Part shown: positions 48,622-57,517 of the stretch, in pieces
Numbering within the stretch: position 1 is the first letter of the stretch
Layout of the letters: each line of letters starts with the position of its first letter
Origin: a virus
Length of the DNA: 64,000 bases
Direction: 5' to 3' (one strand)
IMG/VR virus record: IMGVR_UViG_3300008050_000035
Location: 1-64,000 of that record
Program-made: the position numbers and the translations under genes
Notes under the pieces: model-generated
Told to the model about the DNA's origin: nothing
What the model saw: only the letters and a program-made list of their open reading frames with translations
Database searches by the model: none

Positions 48622-50013
48622 TCAGTTGACCTTGAGATTGATGATCGCGAGCTGATCTGCAACTTGTTCAGAAGTTGCAAGAGTAATTGCATCGCTATAA
48701 CCGGCAGTTGCAGAACCGGGCATCTGAGAAACTGCACTCATGCCAGTAAGCTGGAATGCGGTTTTGACTTGCGCCAACAGATCTTTTGGTTCCACATCGA
48801 CGTCAATAAGACGACCAATGCTGCGGGTGTTACTAGTACCAAGTGCATCCTGGCTAGATGCCATTGCAACAAAGTTGGAATGCTCATCATAGGAGAGGAA
48901 ACTGCCTGGGTTTGGTTCGCCATCTAAGAAGACGTAACGGTCAGAAGCTGCGCCACCGGAAGCTGCTACTGCGTAGTAGTAGTATGTGACAATAAAGTCA
49001 CCAGCGCCAGCCGATGCAGTTTCAAGAGCATCTTGGGTATCCCAAGCATCACCATGGATGAAAAGAGTACCAGTGCGAGTATCTACATAGAAATCACCAG
49101 CAGAACTAATGAGACCAATGCTAGACTTTTCGGTTTCTAGAATGCCACTGACATCACAGCTAATTACAGTGCGTGTAGTGTTTTTCGCGATAAAGTCGTT
49201 GTCAAGCTGAATTGCATAAACATCCTTACCGTTTACAGCACTTGCCCAACGAGTTACATCGTCGAGTGCAGTCTCATGCCATACTTGACCAGCTGTCGGC
49301 ATCAGACCATCATTTGCCTGTGCGGTCACAACAGTGATTGCACTAAGGTCAAAAGTAGTAGTGTCAGAGCCAAGAGTACGGTGCGGAACTTTCATCTGAA
49401 GTTCAGTAAGGAACTGAATGAGATGCTGCTTGCTGTAGTTAGTGAATACTTGGTCGCCATCTTCAGGACGACCAGACCATACGAATACATCGTATGCAGT
49501 AACACCCACTGCCTCAGAAATGAAGTACTCAATGACTTCACTGACGTCACCATCAGTTTGAGGATAGGTATTGCTGCTTGTAACCATGGCAGAAGCAGGC
49601 ACAAGTCCACGATCGCAAAGAGCGATGGCAATCTCAGAAGCTTCATAAGCTGCACCAGCGCTACTGGCAACTGGTGCACCAGTAACAAGGTCTGTAACAC
49701 CATAATCGTAATCGGTTGAAGTGTAAGTTAATACGTTCGTAGCAGAAGCAAAAGTATCAACAAGTGCAGCACGCAGACCAGCAGGAACAACCCTGTTCTG
49801 GCTATCAAGTGCAACAACTTTGCCAGAGCTGATGACAAAACCATCTTCGCCGGCATGCATATCAGTCTTAGTAAAAATAATAGGGAGCCAAGCCGCAGGC
49901 TTCCACTCACCATATGGTGCGCTGACATCTCGTTGAACAACATTGTTTGGCGTAATACTGCCAAACACGTCCTCTCTGGTACGGAACGAAGCGGAATGTC
50001 TATTGACAGTCAT
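48622..50013 (-). CDS. Probable capsid decoration or head structural protein
   Basis: A 463 aa protein, ATG 50013 overlapping the upstream TAA. It lies between the protease-scaffold and the capsid gene, the spot of decoration or stabilisation proteins. The sequence is Ser/Thr/Ala/Asp-rich with many beta strands (EDGFVISSGKVVALDSQNR, GDFYVDTRTGTLFIHGD, DFIVTYYYYAVA) and no membrane helix. The opening residues ENGEWKPAAWLP-like segment (GEWKPAAWLPIIFTKTDMH) may be the capsid-binding arm. Decoration is the most likely role; a head fibre is possible. Confidence 0.55.
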   Translation of the reverse strand: MTVNRHSASFRTREDVFGSITPNNVVQRDVSAPYGEWKPAAWLPIIFTKTDMHAGEDGFVISSGKVVALDSQNRVVPAGLRAALVDTFASATNVLTYTSTDYDYGVTDLVTGAPVASSAGAAYEASEIAIALCDRGLVPASAMVTSSNTYPQTDGDVSEVIEYFISEAVGVTAYDVFVWSGRPEDGDQVFTNYSKQHLIQFLTELQMKVPHRTLGSDTTTFDLSAITVVTAQANDGLMPTAGQVWHETALDDVTRWASAVNGKDVYAIQLDNDFIAKNTTRTVISCDVSGILETEKSSIGLISSAGDFYVDTRTGTLFIHGDAWDTQDALETASAGAGDFIVTYYYYAVAASGGAASDRYVFLDGEPNPGSFLSYDEHSNFVAMASSQDALGTSNTRSIGRLIDVDVEPKDLLAQVKTAFQLTGMSAVSQMPGSATAGYSDAITLATSEQVADQLAIINLKVN

Positions 50014-52073
50014 TATTCATTCTCCTGAATGTGTGGGGTAATATCGAAGGTTCTTGGAACGTGTCCTCGTGCAATCTTTCCATGAAGGAAGCGTATTGCA
50101 GCAAGTTCACCTTCTTCGTCTCGCAGTTTCTTGAAACAGGCGACAATCTTCTTTTCGTAGGCACCAAGCGTTTTGACAGAATCTGCAATAGATTGAGAAC
50201 TGCTTGCGCTCTCATCTTCCACAGGTTTGATATCTTCTATCGAAGGTGCTTTATTAGTATTATCTTGACCTATCTTTTCAGACGTGTCAAGTGCGGTTAG
50301 CTTTTCTTTTAGCGAATCTACTTCAGCTTGCAAATTACTTGCAACTTCAAGAGACTGTAAGTAATCAGCTTTGAGCGCAGTTAGCTCAGATTTAAGTTTA
50401 TCATTTTGCAAGTCTTCTGCAGACTGCTGACTGATACTAAAAATGTCAATGCGCTTAGCAAGTTCAGATTCAAATTCAGTTTTTTGATCTTCAGTAAGCC
50501 GTGCACGTTCTAAAACGTGACGTGCTGCCGTGAGATGATCTAAATCTGCAACCGGAAATGTTCGATCAGGACCAACAAATGCTTTTTCATCAAGTGCATC
50601 GGTTGCCTCAGAACTTAATGCCAAGTCGCCAAGTTCATGAGCAAAAGCTAATGTAAGCAAATACCAATCGAAATGTTGCAAACTGTCAGCTTCCTCAGAA
50701 TCGTCTTGAGTTCCTGGATCTGGGACATCTGCATCTTCAGCCTCTTCAACAACCTCTTCTTTATCACTTGTGAGTGCGGTTTTAAGAGCTGTCAAAGCAT
50801 CTGTATCTGAAAGCAAATGCTGAATAAGTTCTGCAGAAGTAAGTGCTTGAACTTTAGCATCTGGTTCCATGTTGTCTTGACTGCGCATGGCTTTGAATTC
50901 TTCAGAAGCCTCGCCTTTTTTGTCAAAACCATCTAGTGCACCGTTCACTATAGAGTCACGGAAACCTTTACTAGTAGAGAGATCGTGAAGATCTCCATGA
51001 AAAGCAAAAACAGCTTCTGGAATCTTACTGTCGTCACCATAGCGAATGCTCCAATCGTATTCACTATGAAGTGCATCATGAACGCGAATTAGCCAAGTAG
51101 TCTCAAAATGAGATTTAGCAGCAATCGCATCATTCTGCTCTGCGGTAAGGGTATTATTCCAAAGGCCGCGCGCAATATCGCGCGCATCCATTGACTTTAG
51201 AGATTCGATGGTTTTTTGCAGATCAATAGTCTGTGTTGCCATAAGGTCTCCTATATCTACACTGGCATCAGTGAATGTAACTTGTGATTTGCTATAACGT
51301 GCTGCGTCCTTAACAGGCGCAGCAAGCTCAACACAATCCCCAAACTCCATATTTGTTAACTGACTTAAATCATTTCCAGGCGTAGTTACAACAGAGGCTT
51401 CGCGTCCAGCGAAAACTCCAGTAAACATTACAACCGGTCGACCTTCGTCGTCAATAGAGCCGGGCAAATGGTCGCAAACATCGCCAGTAGCCCAATCGCT
51501 ACCGCAAAGTCCACAACAATATTTATCAGTATGAGATCCAGCGGAAAAAGTTAAATATCTACCATCCAAGAACTTCTCAATAGCATCATTGTCACTAATG
51601 CGAGCCTTGGCGACCAGTTTGCCCATGCCGGGCCAACGATCGTTAGTAAGGAGATTGCGTTTGTACATCTCCTTGTAAATCTTTTGCACATTCCCACTGT
51701 CGAGAGTGCGTTTAAACGCCATGAAGTCCTGAGTACTATCGAAAAACTTCATAGCTTCTTGGTCATTGCTGACCCATTCGACAGAAAAGATACGACCGAG
51801 GGGATCGCTGCTTGTGTCATGGTTGCGCAAAATGGGTTTTGGATAAGGGACAGTCCATGTAGGAAGCCCAGCCACTTGTCCCTTCATACTGTAAAGACGA
51901 TTATTAGTAAGACGATAAGAGCTACTGAGATCAAATGTAATGATCAGCCCCTTTTTCTTGCCGGTCTTAGTAGAGGTGGCAGCATCAAGCAGTTCTGTTT
52001 TTTGGACAGCAGACATATCTGTAATCTGCTGTCCAGGACGAATTTCATAAATGTCAGTAAGTTTTGTATGCAT
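50013..52073 (-). CDS. Prohead protease fused to scaffold
   Basis: A 686 aa protein. I take ATG 52073 (TAATG junction, AGGA 6 nt upstream) over an in-frame ATG at 52094 without SD. The N-terminal 240 residues fit a prohead serine protease: PILRNHD gives candidate H85, YLTFSAGSH gives candidate S177, followed by a Cys-rich block CCGLCGSDW...CDH (C186, C187, C190, C200, H202) and FAGREASVVTTPGND. Similar Cys/His blocks occur in other prohead proteases. The C-terminal 450 residues are acidic and helical with a coiled coil near 560-640, as in scaffolding cores. It would shape the prohead, then cleave itself and the capsid arms. Confidence 0.75.
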   Translation of the reverse strand: MHTKLTDIYEIRPGQQITDMSAVQKTELLDAATSTKTGKKKGLIITFDLSSSYRLTNNRLYSMKGQVAGLPTWTVPYPKPILRNHDTSSDPLGRIFSVEWVSNDQEAMKFFDSTQDFMAFKRTLDSGNVQKIYKEMYKRNLLTNDRWPGMGKLVAKARISDNDAIEKFLDGRYLTFSAGSHTDKYCCGLCGSDWATGDVCDHLPGSIDDEGRPVVMFTGVFAGREASVVTTPGNDLSQLTNMEFGDCVELAAPVKDAARYSKSQVTFTDASVDIGDLMATQTIDLQKTIESLKSMDARDIARGLWNNTLTAEQNDAIAAKSHFETTWLIRVHDALHSEYDWSIRYGDDSKIPEAVFAFHGDLHDLSTSKGFRDSIVNGALDGFDKKGEASEEFKAMRSQDNMEPDAKVQALTSAELIQHLLSDTDALTALKTALTSDKEEVVEEAEDADVPDPGTQDDSEEADSLQHFDWYLLTLAFAHELGDLALSSEATDALDEKAFVGPDRTFPVADLDHLTAARHVLERARLTEDQKTEFESELAKRIDIFSISQQSAEDLQNDKLKSELTALKADYLQSLEVASNLQAEVDSLKEKLTALDTSEKIGQDNTNKAPSIEDIKPVEDESASSSQSIADSVKTLGAYEKKIVACFKKLRDEEGELAAIRFLHGKIARGHVPRTFDITPHIQENE

Positions 52074-53833
52074 TATTTTCCTGTTAAGCGCCATGCCATC
52101 GTTTGGGCTAATGTTCCAAAATTAATTGCGTCATTGTTCAATTCGTCATAACGAGCCAAGACTTTGTCTTTCCATATCTGAACTGTAGCAGGGTCTACTT
52201 CAGAACCGCAAGCAATAGTATAGGCAACTCCATTCAAATCTTCAATTAAAACATCTCTGTTAGTTTTAGTAGCTGATCTTGTTCCATGCTGATTGCTTGG
52301 TCTGCTTTTACTAGCGCTCGCCTTGCTAGCGCTCTTGCTTTTCGACTTAGTGCTTGGCGCACCTTTTTGAACTTTAGAAGTTTCTTTAGCTTGCTTTTCT
52401 TGATATTGCTGTTCCTTGCGAACAGCCTCTGGAGAAACATTGCTTGCTGGATGACTTGCGAGAGTCTGCCCTGCAGCAGAACCAGGACTCATAGCCTTAA
52501 CTAAAGCTGTAGGCTCTTCAAACCTTTTGTAAAAAGTATCTTCGTAATCTGCTTCGGTAAATGGCCTGTCGCCCAAGGCATTGCGCGCCTCACCAAGAGT
52601 GCGCAAGTTGCCATGAAGCATTTGCAACTGTTGATTTTCATCAGCCCGACGCTCTTCCTTGTCGATAATGCCAAACTTAACATGAACCATCTGGTCTAGA
52701 TCAAGGGGGTTAAATCCACCTTCAAGAAGCAATTCAGTAACAACATGAAATTCAAGGAATTGCTTAACTGCGCAGGTCATAGCTTCAACATCCATCATCA
52801 TACCTTTAGACATGGTGCTAGCAGTGCTTCTATTGGCGCTGCCACCTTCTCCCATGTCTACAGCACTGGTACCCAGCGCAGCTAGTGCGCGATTCTTAAA
52901 GTGACCTACGTAAAAATCAATTCGAAGTGCACGACCTTCAGAGCCAACAGCAGTAATCTCATGCCTGTGGTCCGAAACATAAATACCACCTGCAGGCATG
53001 TATTCAATGGTTTGTTTCACGATGTCAGATTCTTTAACGCCATCAGGACCATAACGCTCTGGAAATGCGTCATTCCCAACCTTGTAGTGGAAAACAGGAA
53101 AGAGGTTTGCCTCAATTAAATCTTCAACATTCTCTTCAATGCGGCGCAACAATGCAATGTCATCAAGAGCGGGAAATAACTCTGGAGTACCAACAGTAAA
53201 GCCCGGTTTCTTGTTGTGATAAAAATGAACTACGTCGCGAGGTTGAAATTCCTTTTTGTTTCCATCTGGCATTTTCTGCATGACTTTCTTAAATTCACCA
53301 TTTGCCTTGGTTCTAAACTCTAAAGTTTCGAACGGGAGAATAAAGTATCCAGCAACAGGTTGAACTTCAGTGCCATTAGTATCAATTCTAATCTTGCCCA
53401 TACTGCGTTTAAGATCACGTTTCTTTACCCACATGCAGTTACTAAATCTAAAGAGATCGTGAAATGTATCCCAAATTAGTTGTTGATATGGTTTGCCGGT
53501 CGCAATACTTTGAAACAGCATACGCTGTTCAATATAGCGAACAGCGTCTTCGTTAGCTCCAACAAAACTCATGCCAGCACACATTACGCGATGAACTTTT
53601 TTCTGAATTGACCTAAACATATACGAGTCAGTGTCTTGAGCAATTTGAATTTCGTCAAAATCATACTCAGGCCTAAACCACTGGCCCCTATGTCGCTGAG
53701 AATATGAGTAGGTGCGATCAGTCACACGCTTAGGAGCAGGTGGAGTCATAGCTGCTTTCGCATCACTAATAGCTTTTGCATTAGGCTTCTTGTCAATGCG
53801 ACCAAGGAGCCCATCAATTAGTTGTGAGTACAT
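52073..53833 (-). CDS. Portal protein
   Basis: A 586 aa protein, ATG 53833 overlapping the upstream stop (TGATG); a TTG three bases earlier is rejected. Portal-like features: RSIQKKVHRVMCAGMSFVG in the N-terminal part, the wing region with LPFETLEFRTKANGEFK, PRDVVHFYHNKKPGF, a stem-type helix LLRRIEENVEDLIEANLFP and VHVKFGIIDKEERRADE. After residue 470 comes a Lys/Ser/Ala-rich linker of about 50 residues (KSKSASKASASKSRPS) and a C-terminal helical domain. The portal forms the dodecameric entry ring for DNA and the docking site of the terminase. Order portal, protease-scaffold, capsid is typical. Confidence 0.82.
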   Translation of the reverse strand: MYSQLIDGLLGRIDKKPNAKAISDAKAAMTPPAPKRVTDRTYSYSQRHRGQWFRPEYDFDEIQIAQDTDSYMFRSIQKKVHRVMCAGMSFVGANEDAVRYIEQRMLFQSIATGKPYQQLIWDTFHDLFRFSNCMWVKKRDLKRSMGKIRIDTNGTEVQPVAGYFILPFETLEFRTKANGEFKKVMQKMPDGNKKEFQPRDVVHFYHNKKPGFTVGTPELFPALDDIALLRRIEENVEDLIEANLFPVFHYKVGNDAFPERYGPDGVKESDIVKQTIEYMPAGGIYVSDHRHEITAVGSEGRALRIDFYVGHFKNRALAALGTSAVDMGEGGSANRSTASTMSKGMMMDVEAMTCAVKQFLEFHVVTELLLEGGFNPLDLDQMVHVKFGIIDKEERRADENQQLQMLHGNLRTLGEARNALGDRPFTEADYEDTFYKRFEEPTALVKAMSPGSAAGQTLASHPASNVSPEAVRKEQQYQEKQAKETSKVQKGAPSTKSKSKSASKASASKSRPSNQHGTRSATKTNRDVLIEDLNGVAYTIACGSEVDPATVQIWKDKVLARYDELNNDAINFGTLAQTMAWRLTGK

Positions 53834-55587
53834 CAAACATTCCCTGATCTTTTAAGATCTGTAATCCATTTTTTCATGAGTGTTGATTGTGCATTTGTTC
53901 GCCCGGTGGCGCAAGTGTTGATTTCAGCTACTACCTCAGGCCCACGAGTAAGAACGATCTTATCTCTGTCACTATCGTATTCACTTTTTGTGTCTGGCAC
54001 TAGTCCTTCTAAAATCTCTGGGTTATTTGCAAGATGCTCACACCAGTCTTCAACTGAGCCACCATACTGTGTGAAGAGCTTAATAATCATAATTACAAGA
54101 GTAATCATATCCTTGACGAATAAAATTAAACCCAAATTACTTAACGACAACCCTAAACTACCAGAAACCAACCCTTCTAAAGAACGCAAGGCAATGATAA
54201 TTTTTCGCACAAGATCCATAATATAATTCTTGGCTTCCAAAACAGAAAGTGCCATTTTTCTAAATGGATTTACCAAATGGAAGTTTGGCATCTTAAGTGC
54301 ATCCGGCAATTTAGTGTTTGATGTGATCTCGAAACCAGTAGGAAAGCTAAAGCTAGATTCTGCCGCCTGAGCTTCGCTGCCATCACGCTCTGATGTCGCG
54401 AGTGCTGGAATAGTCACACTGCCAATACCACTCTCCCCAACACCATCTACTTCAAGAGAAGTGACGCTTACGTCTTTAAATCTGCTGTTTGTATTGGTTT
54501 TGACATCAGTGAATCCTGGGAACCCTTCACCAGTTGCTACACTCTTGACTGCTTTTGCTCGATCGGCAGTGCGCGCACCTACAGCCGCAGCCATAGCGGC
54601 TGTCTTAGCAAGCTCGTCTTGCAGGTTGGCGATACTGATCAACGCAGCATACGCGCAGTCCAGCGGGGCAACAATGATACCGGCAATTTGTTGAAGTAAG
54701 GTTACAATTGCATCAAGAATCAACTTAAGTAGAGGCCCCAAAAGCACTGTCCAATCCAGCCTAATACTCAATTGAAAAGTTAAGTAGCTTTTAAGAAGCA
54801 TCTTCAAGGCCATCAATATGGCCATTAAATCAGGAATGCATAAGAAGTTGAGCCCATTCAAGAGATCGCACAAATTTTCCATAAGAGCATTGGGGTTAAA
54901 CCAATGCTCAAACTGATCCAAGGCTGCATTGATGTCACCCAAGAGTCCTGCTAGCGGACTGAGCAAATCAATTGGCTGTAATTGCCAGTCAAAGTTAATG
55001 CGCAAGTCACAGCCAAGACAGTCTTTCAGCCAATCGCCTATTTGAGCATTTCCAGGATCCCCATTAAGCAGTTCATTAAAGTCAGCATCGAACCCAACAC
55101 TCCCCTCAGTTCCAACTTTAAAACTAGGTTGCGAAATATCAGGAATCTCCCCCTGCTCTGTGTCAGGACGATCTGGACGATCTTCACCACTAGCAATCCA
55201 TGCGAGGTCATTGTGACTGTCACTCCATGATTCTTGCTCATCGCTAGAATCATCAGACAGACCACTACCCTCCAGTCGAAAACCAGGAGCTTCCCAACCG
55301 TCTGCGGTACCGCCCTGTCCGCTGGCACTACGTTGATTGCTCGCAGGAGCAGAAACACGCTTAGCGTTAGCTGTTCTACCCATAGTTAGTGCTTTGTCAG
55401 AACTGCTAAGGATTTGATCCATAGCATTTAATGGACTTTGTGCGGTCGCTAGTATTGCTTGACGATCTGTAGACCTGAGTGCAGCCTTTTCGAATTGATC
55501 AATAATGAGTGTTAGATGCTCATACAGATGGGGGTTGTCATAGTTAATGGGCGGCAGACCTGGTAAGCTAGGCATCGTCGTCATCAT
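53833..55587 (-). CDS. Hydrophobic virion-module protein of unknown function
   Basis: A 584 aa protein, start taken as ATG 55587; ATGs at 55584 and 55575 are also possible, with GAAGAGG close by. Residues 80-170 are low-complexity, Ser/Asp/Gly-rich and acidic. Residues 195-310 are strongly hydrophobic and helical (LMAILMALKMLLKSYL, LLGPLLKLILDAIVTLL, IAGIIVAPLDC), and so is 465-520 (LILFVKDMITLVIMIIKLF). Together these could form several membrane-associated helices. It lies directly before the portal. It could be a core protein inside the capsid that is ejected to make a channel, or a scaffold-associated protein. I recognise no family. Confidence 0.55.
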   Translation of the reverse strand: MMTTMPSLPGLPPINYDNPHLYEHLTLIIDQFEKAALRSTDRQAILATAQSPLNAMDQILSSSDKALTMGRTANAKRVSAPASNQRSASGQGGTADGWEAPGFRLEGSGLSDDSSDEQESWSDSHNDLAWIASGEDRPDRPDTEQGEIPDISQPSFKVGTEGSVGFDADFNELLNGDPGNAQIGDWLKDCLGCDLRINFDWQLQPIDLLSPLAGLLGDINAALDQFEHWFNPNALMENLCDLLNGLNFLCIPDLMAILMALKMLLKSYLTFQLSIRLDWTVLLGPLLKLILDAIVTLLQQIAGIIVAPLDCAYAALISIANLQDELAKTAAMAAAVGARTADRAKAVKSVATGEGFPGFTDVKTNTNSRFKDVSVTSLEVDGVGESGIGSVTIPALATSERDGSEAQAAESSFSFPTGFEITSNTKLPDALKMPNFHLVNPFRKMALSVLEAKNYIMDLVRKIIIALRSLEGLVSGSLGLSLSNLGLILFVKDMITLVIMIIKLFTQYGGSVEDWCEHLANNPEILEGLVPDTKSEYDSDRDKIVLTRGPEVVAEINTCATGRTNAQSTLMKKWITDLKRSGNV

Positions 55588-55879
55588 CCTCTTCTAATTT
55601 AATCAAGTCTTTATAAACCTTAGACCCATCTTTAGTTTGATCGGAAAAAGCTTTGTACTCTTTGGCTCGCTGTCGTGCTTCGCTATCGTCTTCAAGGTTG
55701 ATAGGATTGAAACCGTCAGGATCCACAAGATCCATAATTTGCTGAAGAATTGCAATAAAATCCTCTTTATGTACAAAGTCACGACCAATCTTAGCAAACA
55801 TTTTCAGATACTGTTGCTCTAGTTGAGCACCATCATCAGAAGAATCTTCTTCACGAGCAGCTCGAATTAAGAACCCCAT
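55568..55879 (-). CDS. Small acidic-tailed protein (103 aa)
   Basis: ATG 55879 in a TAATG junction. The protein is helical, with EQQYLKMFAKIGRDFV in the first half, and ends in an acidic cluster LEEDDDDDA. It overlaps the following gene by 20 nt. No motif is recognised. The tight coupling to flanking genes and the consistent reading frame support it as real. Possible roles include portal or scaffold assembly factor, or terminase partner. Confidence 0.55.
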   Translation of the reverse strand: MGFLIRAAREEDSSDDGAQLEQQYLKMFAKIGRDFVHKEDFIAILQQIMDLVDPDGFNPINLEDDSEARQRAKEYKAFSDQTKDGSKVYKDLIKLEEDDDDDA

Positions 55880-56376
55880 TAATCATCTCCCCAATTCCCA
55901 TTCGTGTAGTCGCTGGCTTCTTGGTCTTCGATTTGACGCTTAGCTTCCAAGCAGGTCTTGTACATAGAGTATGTTAGTGCGCTTGGCTTAATGCCGAACA
56001 CAGCTTTGACTGCTCTTCGTAAAGCTTGTTTTTTTCTCAGGTCTACCTTAAATGCAATCTCAGCCTGCCCATCTGGGGCAGCCTGCTTGTCTATCCTGGC
56101 TCTAACAGATGCAATCCTGCTGCGTGTAGCAGCAATAGCATCTCTGGTTTCGTCAACTTTCTGTTCTATAACAGCTGCTTCTTCTGCTGTGATAGGTTTT
56201 GGCGCATCAGATTGAAAGAGTCTCTCCTCTACTTCTTTAATGCGCTCTTCAACAATTTTCAAATCATCTTCATCAAGCTTAAGTGCCTCGGCAACTTTGA
56301 GATCCTCGGGGGCGTAATCGGGACGATAGAGTGATTGTAAAATAGGCTCTAATTCCTTTGGAAGTCTCTTGCTCAT
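55879..56376 (-). CDS. Small helical protein (165 aa), possible terminase partner
   Basis: ATG 56376 at a TGATG junction is preferred over an in-frame TTG three bases upstream. The protein is almost entirely helical and charged (DDLKIVEERIKEVEERLF, RDAIAATRSRIASVRARID), likely coiled coil over residues 50-110. A KKQALRRAVKAVFGIK-rich basic part follows. Small helical proteins near terL sometimes serve as small terminase subunits, but I see no DNA-binding signature, so this is only a possibility. Confidence 0.5.
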   Translation of the reverse strand: MSKRLPKELEPILQSLYRPDYAPEDLKVAEALKLDEDDLKIVEERIKEVEERLFQSDAPKPITAEEAAVIEQKVDETRDAIAATRSRIASVRARIDKQAAPDGQAEIAFKVDLRKKQALRRAVKAVFGIKPSALTYSMYKTCLEAKRQIEDQEASDYTNGNWGDD

Positions 56377-56840
56377 CAAGCACCAACTTTCTTTTCATAA
56401 AAACTAAGACGTACACGTTGGTTTTCACGTAACTGAGCTGCCTGACCTCCAGGACAATACACTCGCATCCAGATAGGGTGAAATGTATAAGTGTCTGCAG
56501 CCAGGGTGCTTCCGATATCAGGAAGTACTAAAGGCTCTCCAGATCTAATCTCATCCCATTCTGCTTCAGTGGGTCTGCGCTCACCATAAAGATACTTGAT
56601 GCCCCAGCCAGTATCACCGAATTCACCTGAATCATTGTAGATATCCTGCTCATAGGAAAGCGTAAGATCAGTATAGTATGTGCTTGGATTGTCATTGCGC
56701 AGGTACACAAGTTGCTCATGAGCACCACCTAAACGCCCATCGGAAAAGGTCCTATGTGGACCTTGCCTGTTGGCCTCAGTGCCAACAATTGCTAAAGAGG
56801 CATAGGCCTCCTTATCGTCGTTAAAAAATCGCAATGCCAT
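56376..56840 (-). CDS. Beta-rich virion-module protein (154 aa)
   Basis: ATG 56840 with GAGGT upstream. The sequence is strand-rich and aromatic (HEQLVYLRNDNPSTYYTDL, TGWGIKYLYGERRP, HPIWMRVYCPGG, RVRLSFYEKK), consistent with a compact beta-sandwich. It overlaps its upstream neighbour by 1 nt of stop/start. No family is recognised. A structural or adaptor function in the head is plausible. Confidence 0.5.
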   Translation of the reverse strand: MALRFFNDDKEAYASLAIVGTEANRQGPHRTFSDGRLGGAHEQLVYLRNDNPSTYYTDLTLSYEQDIYNDSGEFGDTGWGIKYLYGERRPTEAEWDEIRSGEPLVLPDIGSTLAADTYTFHPIWMRVYCPGGQAAQLRENQRVRLSFYEKKVGA

Positions 56841-56842
56841 AC

Positions 56843-57517
56843 TTACCTCGAAAAACTGTTGCCGCGACGGCTATTGAATCCACGCTTGTGCGAGCGTCCA
56901 TTACTTGCAAACATGGCACCGAAGCCAGCACCACCAAGCATTGCTCCGCTACGAAACATGTTGTGACGACCTTCAGTGCTGTGAAAGCCCCTAAGCCCCT
57001 TATGAACAACACCCTTGTGCTTGTTCCAAGCTCGACTCATTGGGCCCCATTGGGCGTTAGCCCCGATCTTGCTATCAATACCAGCATAAACGCTATTGCT
57101 TATGTTCGCACCCTTCCTGCTAAAAGACCTGAAAGCCTTGCCAGCCACCATGCCTCCACCTGCACCCAAAGCAGCACCTTTGAGACGCTGACCTGGGTCA
57201 GCAGTCATGGCGCCAAGCATGCCACCGACAGCAGCGGCAGAACCATACCCCGCACTCCAAGAGGCAGCAGGGTTGACTCCAGATGTTATGCTTGGGGTTG
57301 CAGGCGCACGAGCACTCAACCCCCTAGGTGCTACTGCACTGATCCCTCGTGGAGTTCCAGTAACTCTTGGACGAGAGGGTGCACGAGCCGCTCTTCCGGG
57401 AACTGCTCTCATTCCGTAATCAGGAACACCTGTCCCTCTGGCAGCTTGAGCGCCTCTCATGCCGCGCATGACGCGACCTTCTTTAAGTGCAGCTTTTAAC
57501 ATTGGGTTAATTGCCAT
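56843..57517 (-). CDS. Basic glycine-zipper protein (224 aa)
   Basis: ATG 57517 overlaps the terminase-side stop (TAATG). The first 75 residues are Arg/Pro/Gly/Ala-rich and disordered-looking (GRAARAPSRPRVTGTPRG). At about 90-125 lies a glycine-zipper segment (GSAAAVGGMLGAM, GAALGAGGGMVAGKAF) and a second at about 190-205 (GAMLGGAGFGAMFA). The tail is Arg/Ser-rich (SHKRGFNSRRGNS). Glycine zippers form close helix pairs in membranes and pores; the basic parts could bind DNA. Function is unknown, perhaps an ejected or DNA-coating virion protein. Confidence 0.5.
   Translation of the reverse strand: MAINPMLKAALKEGRVMRGMRGAQAARGTGVPDYGMRAVPGRAARAPSRPRVTGTPRGISAVAPRGLSARAPATPSITSGVNPAASWSAGYGSAAAVGGMLGAMTADPGQRLKGAALGAGGGMVAGKAFRSFSRKGANISNSVYAGIDSKIGANAQWGPMSRAWNKHKGVVHKGLRGFHSTEGRHNMFRSGAMLGGAGFGAMFASNGRSHKRGFNSRRGNSFSR

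Noticed and set aside
52073-52094. ATG 52094 as start of the protease-scaffold
   Set aside because: No SD in front of it; ATG 52073 has AGGA and a TAATG junction like its neighbours.
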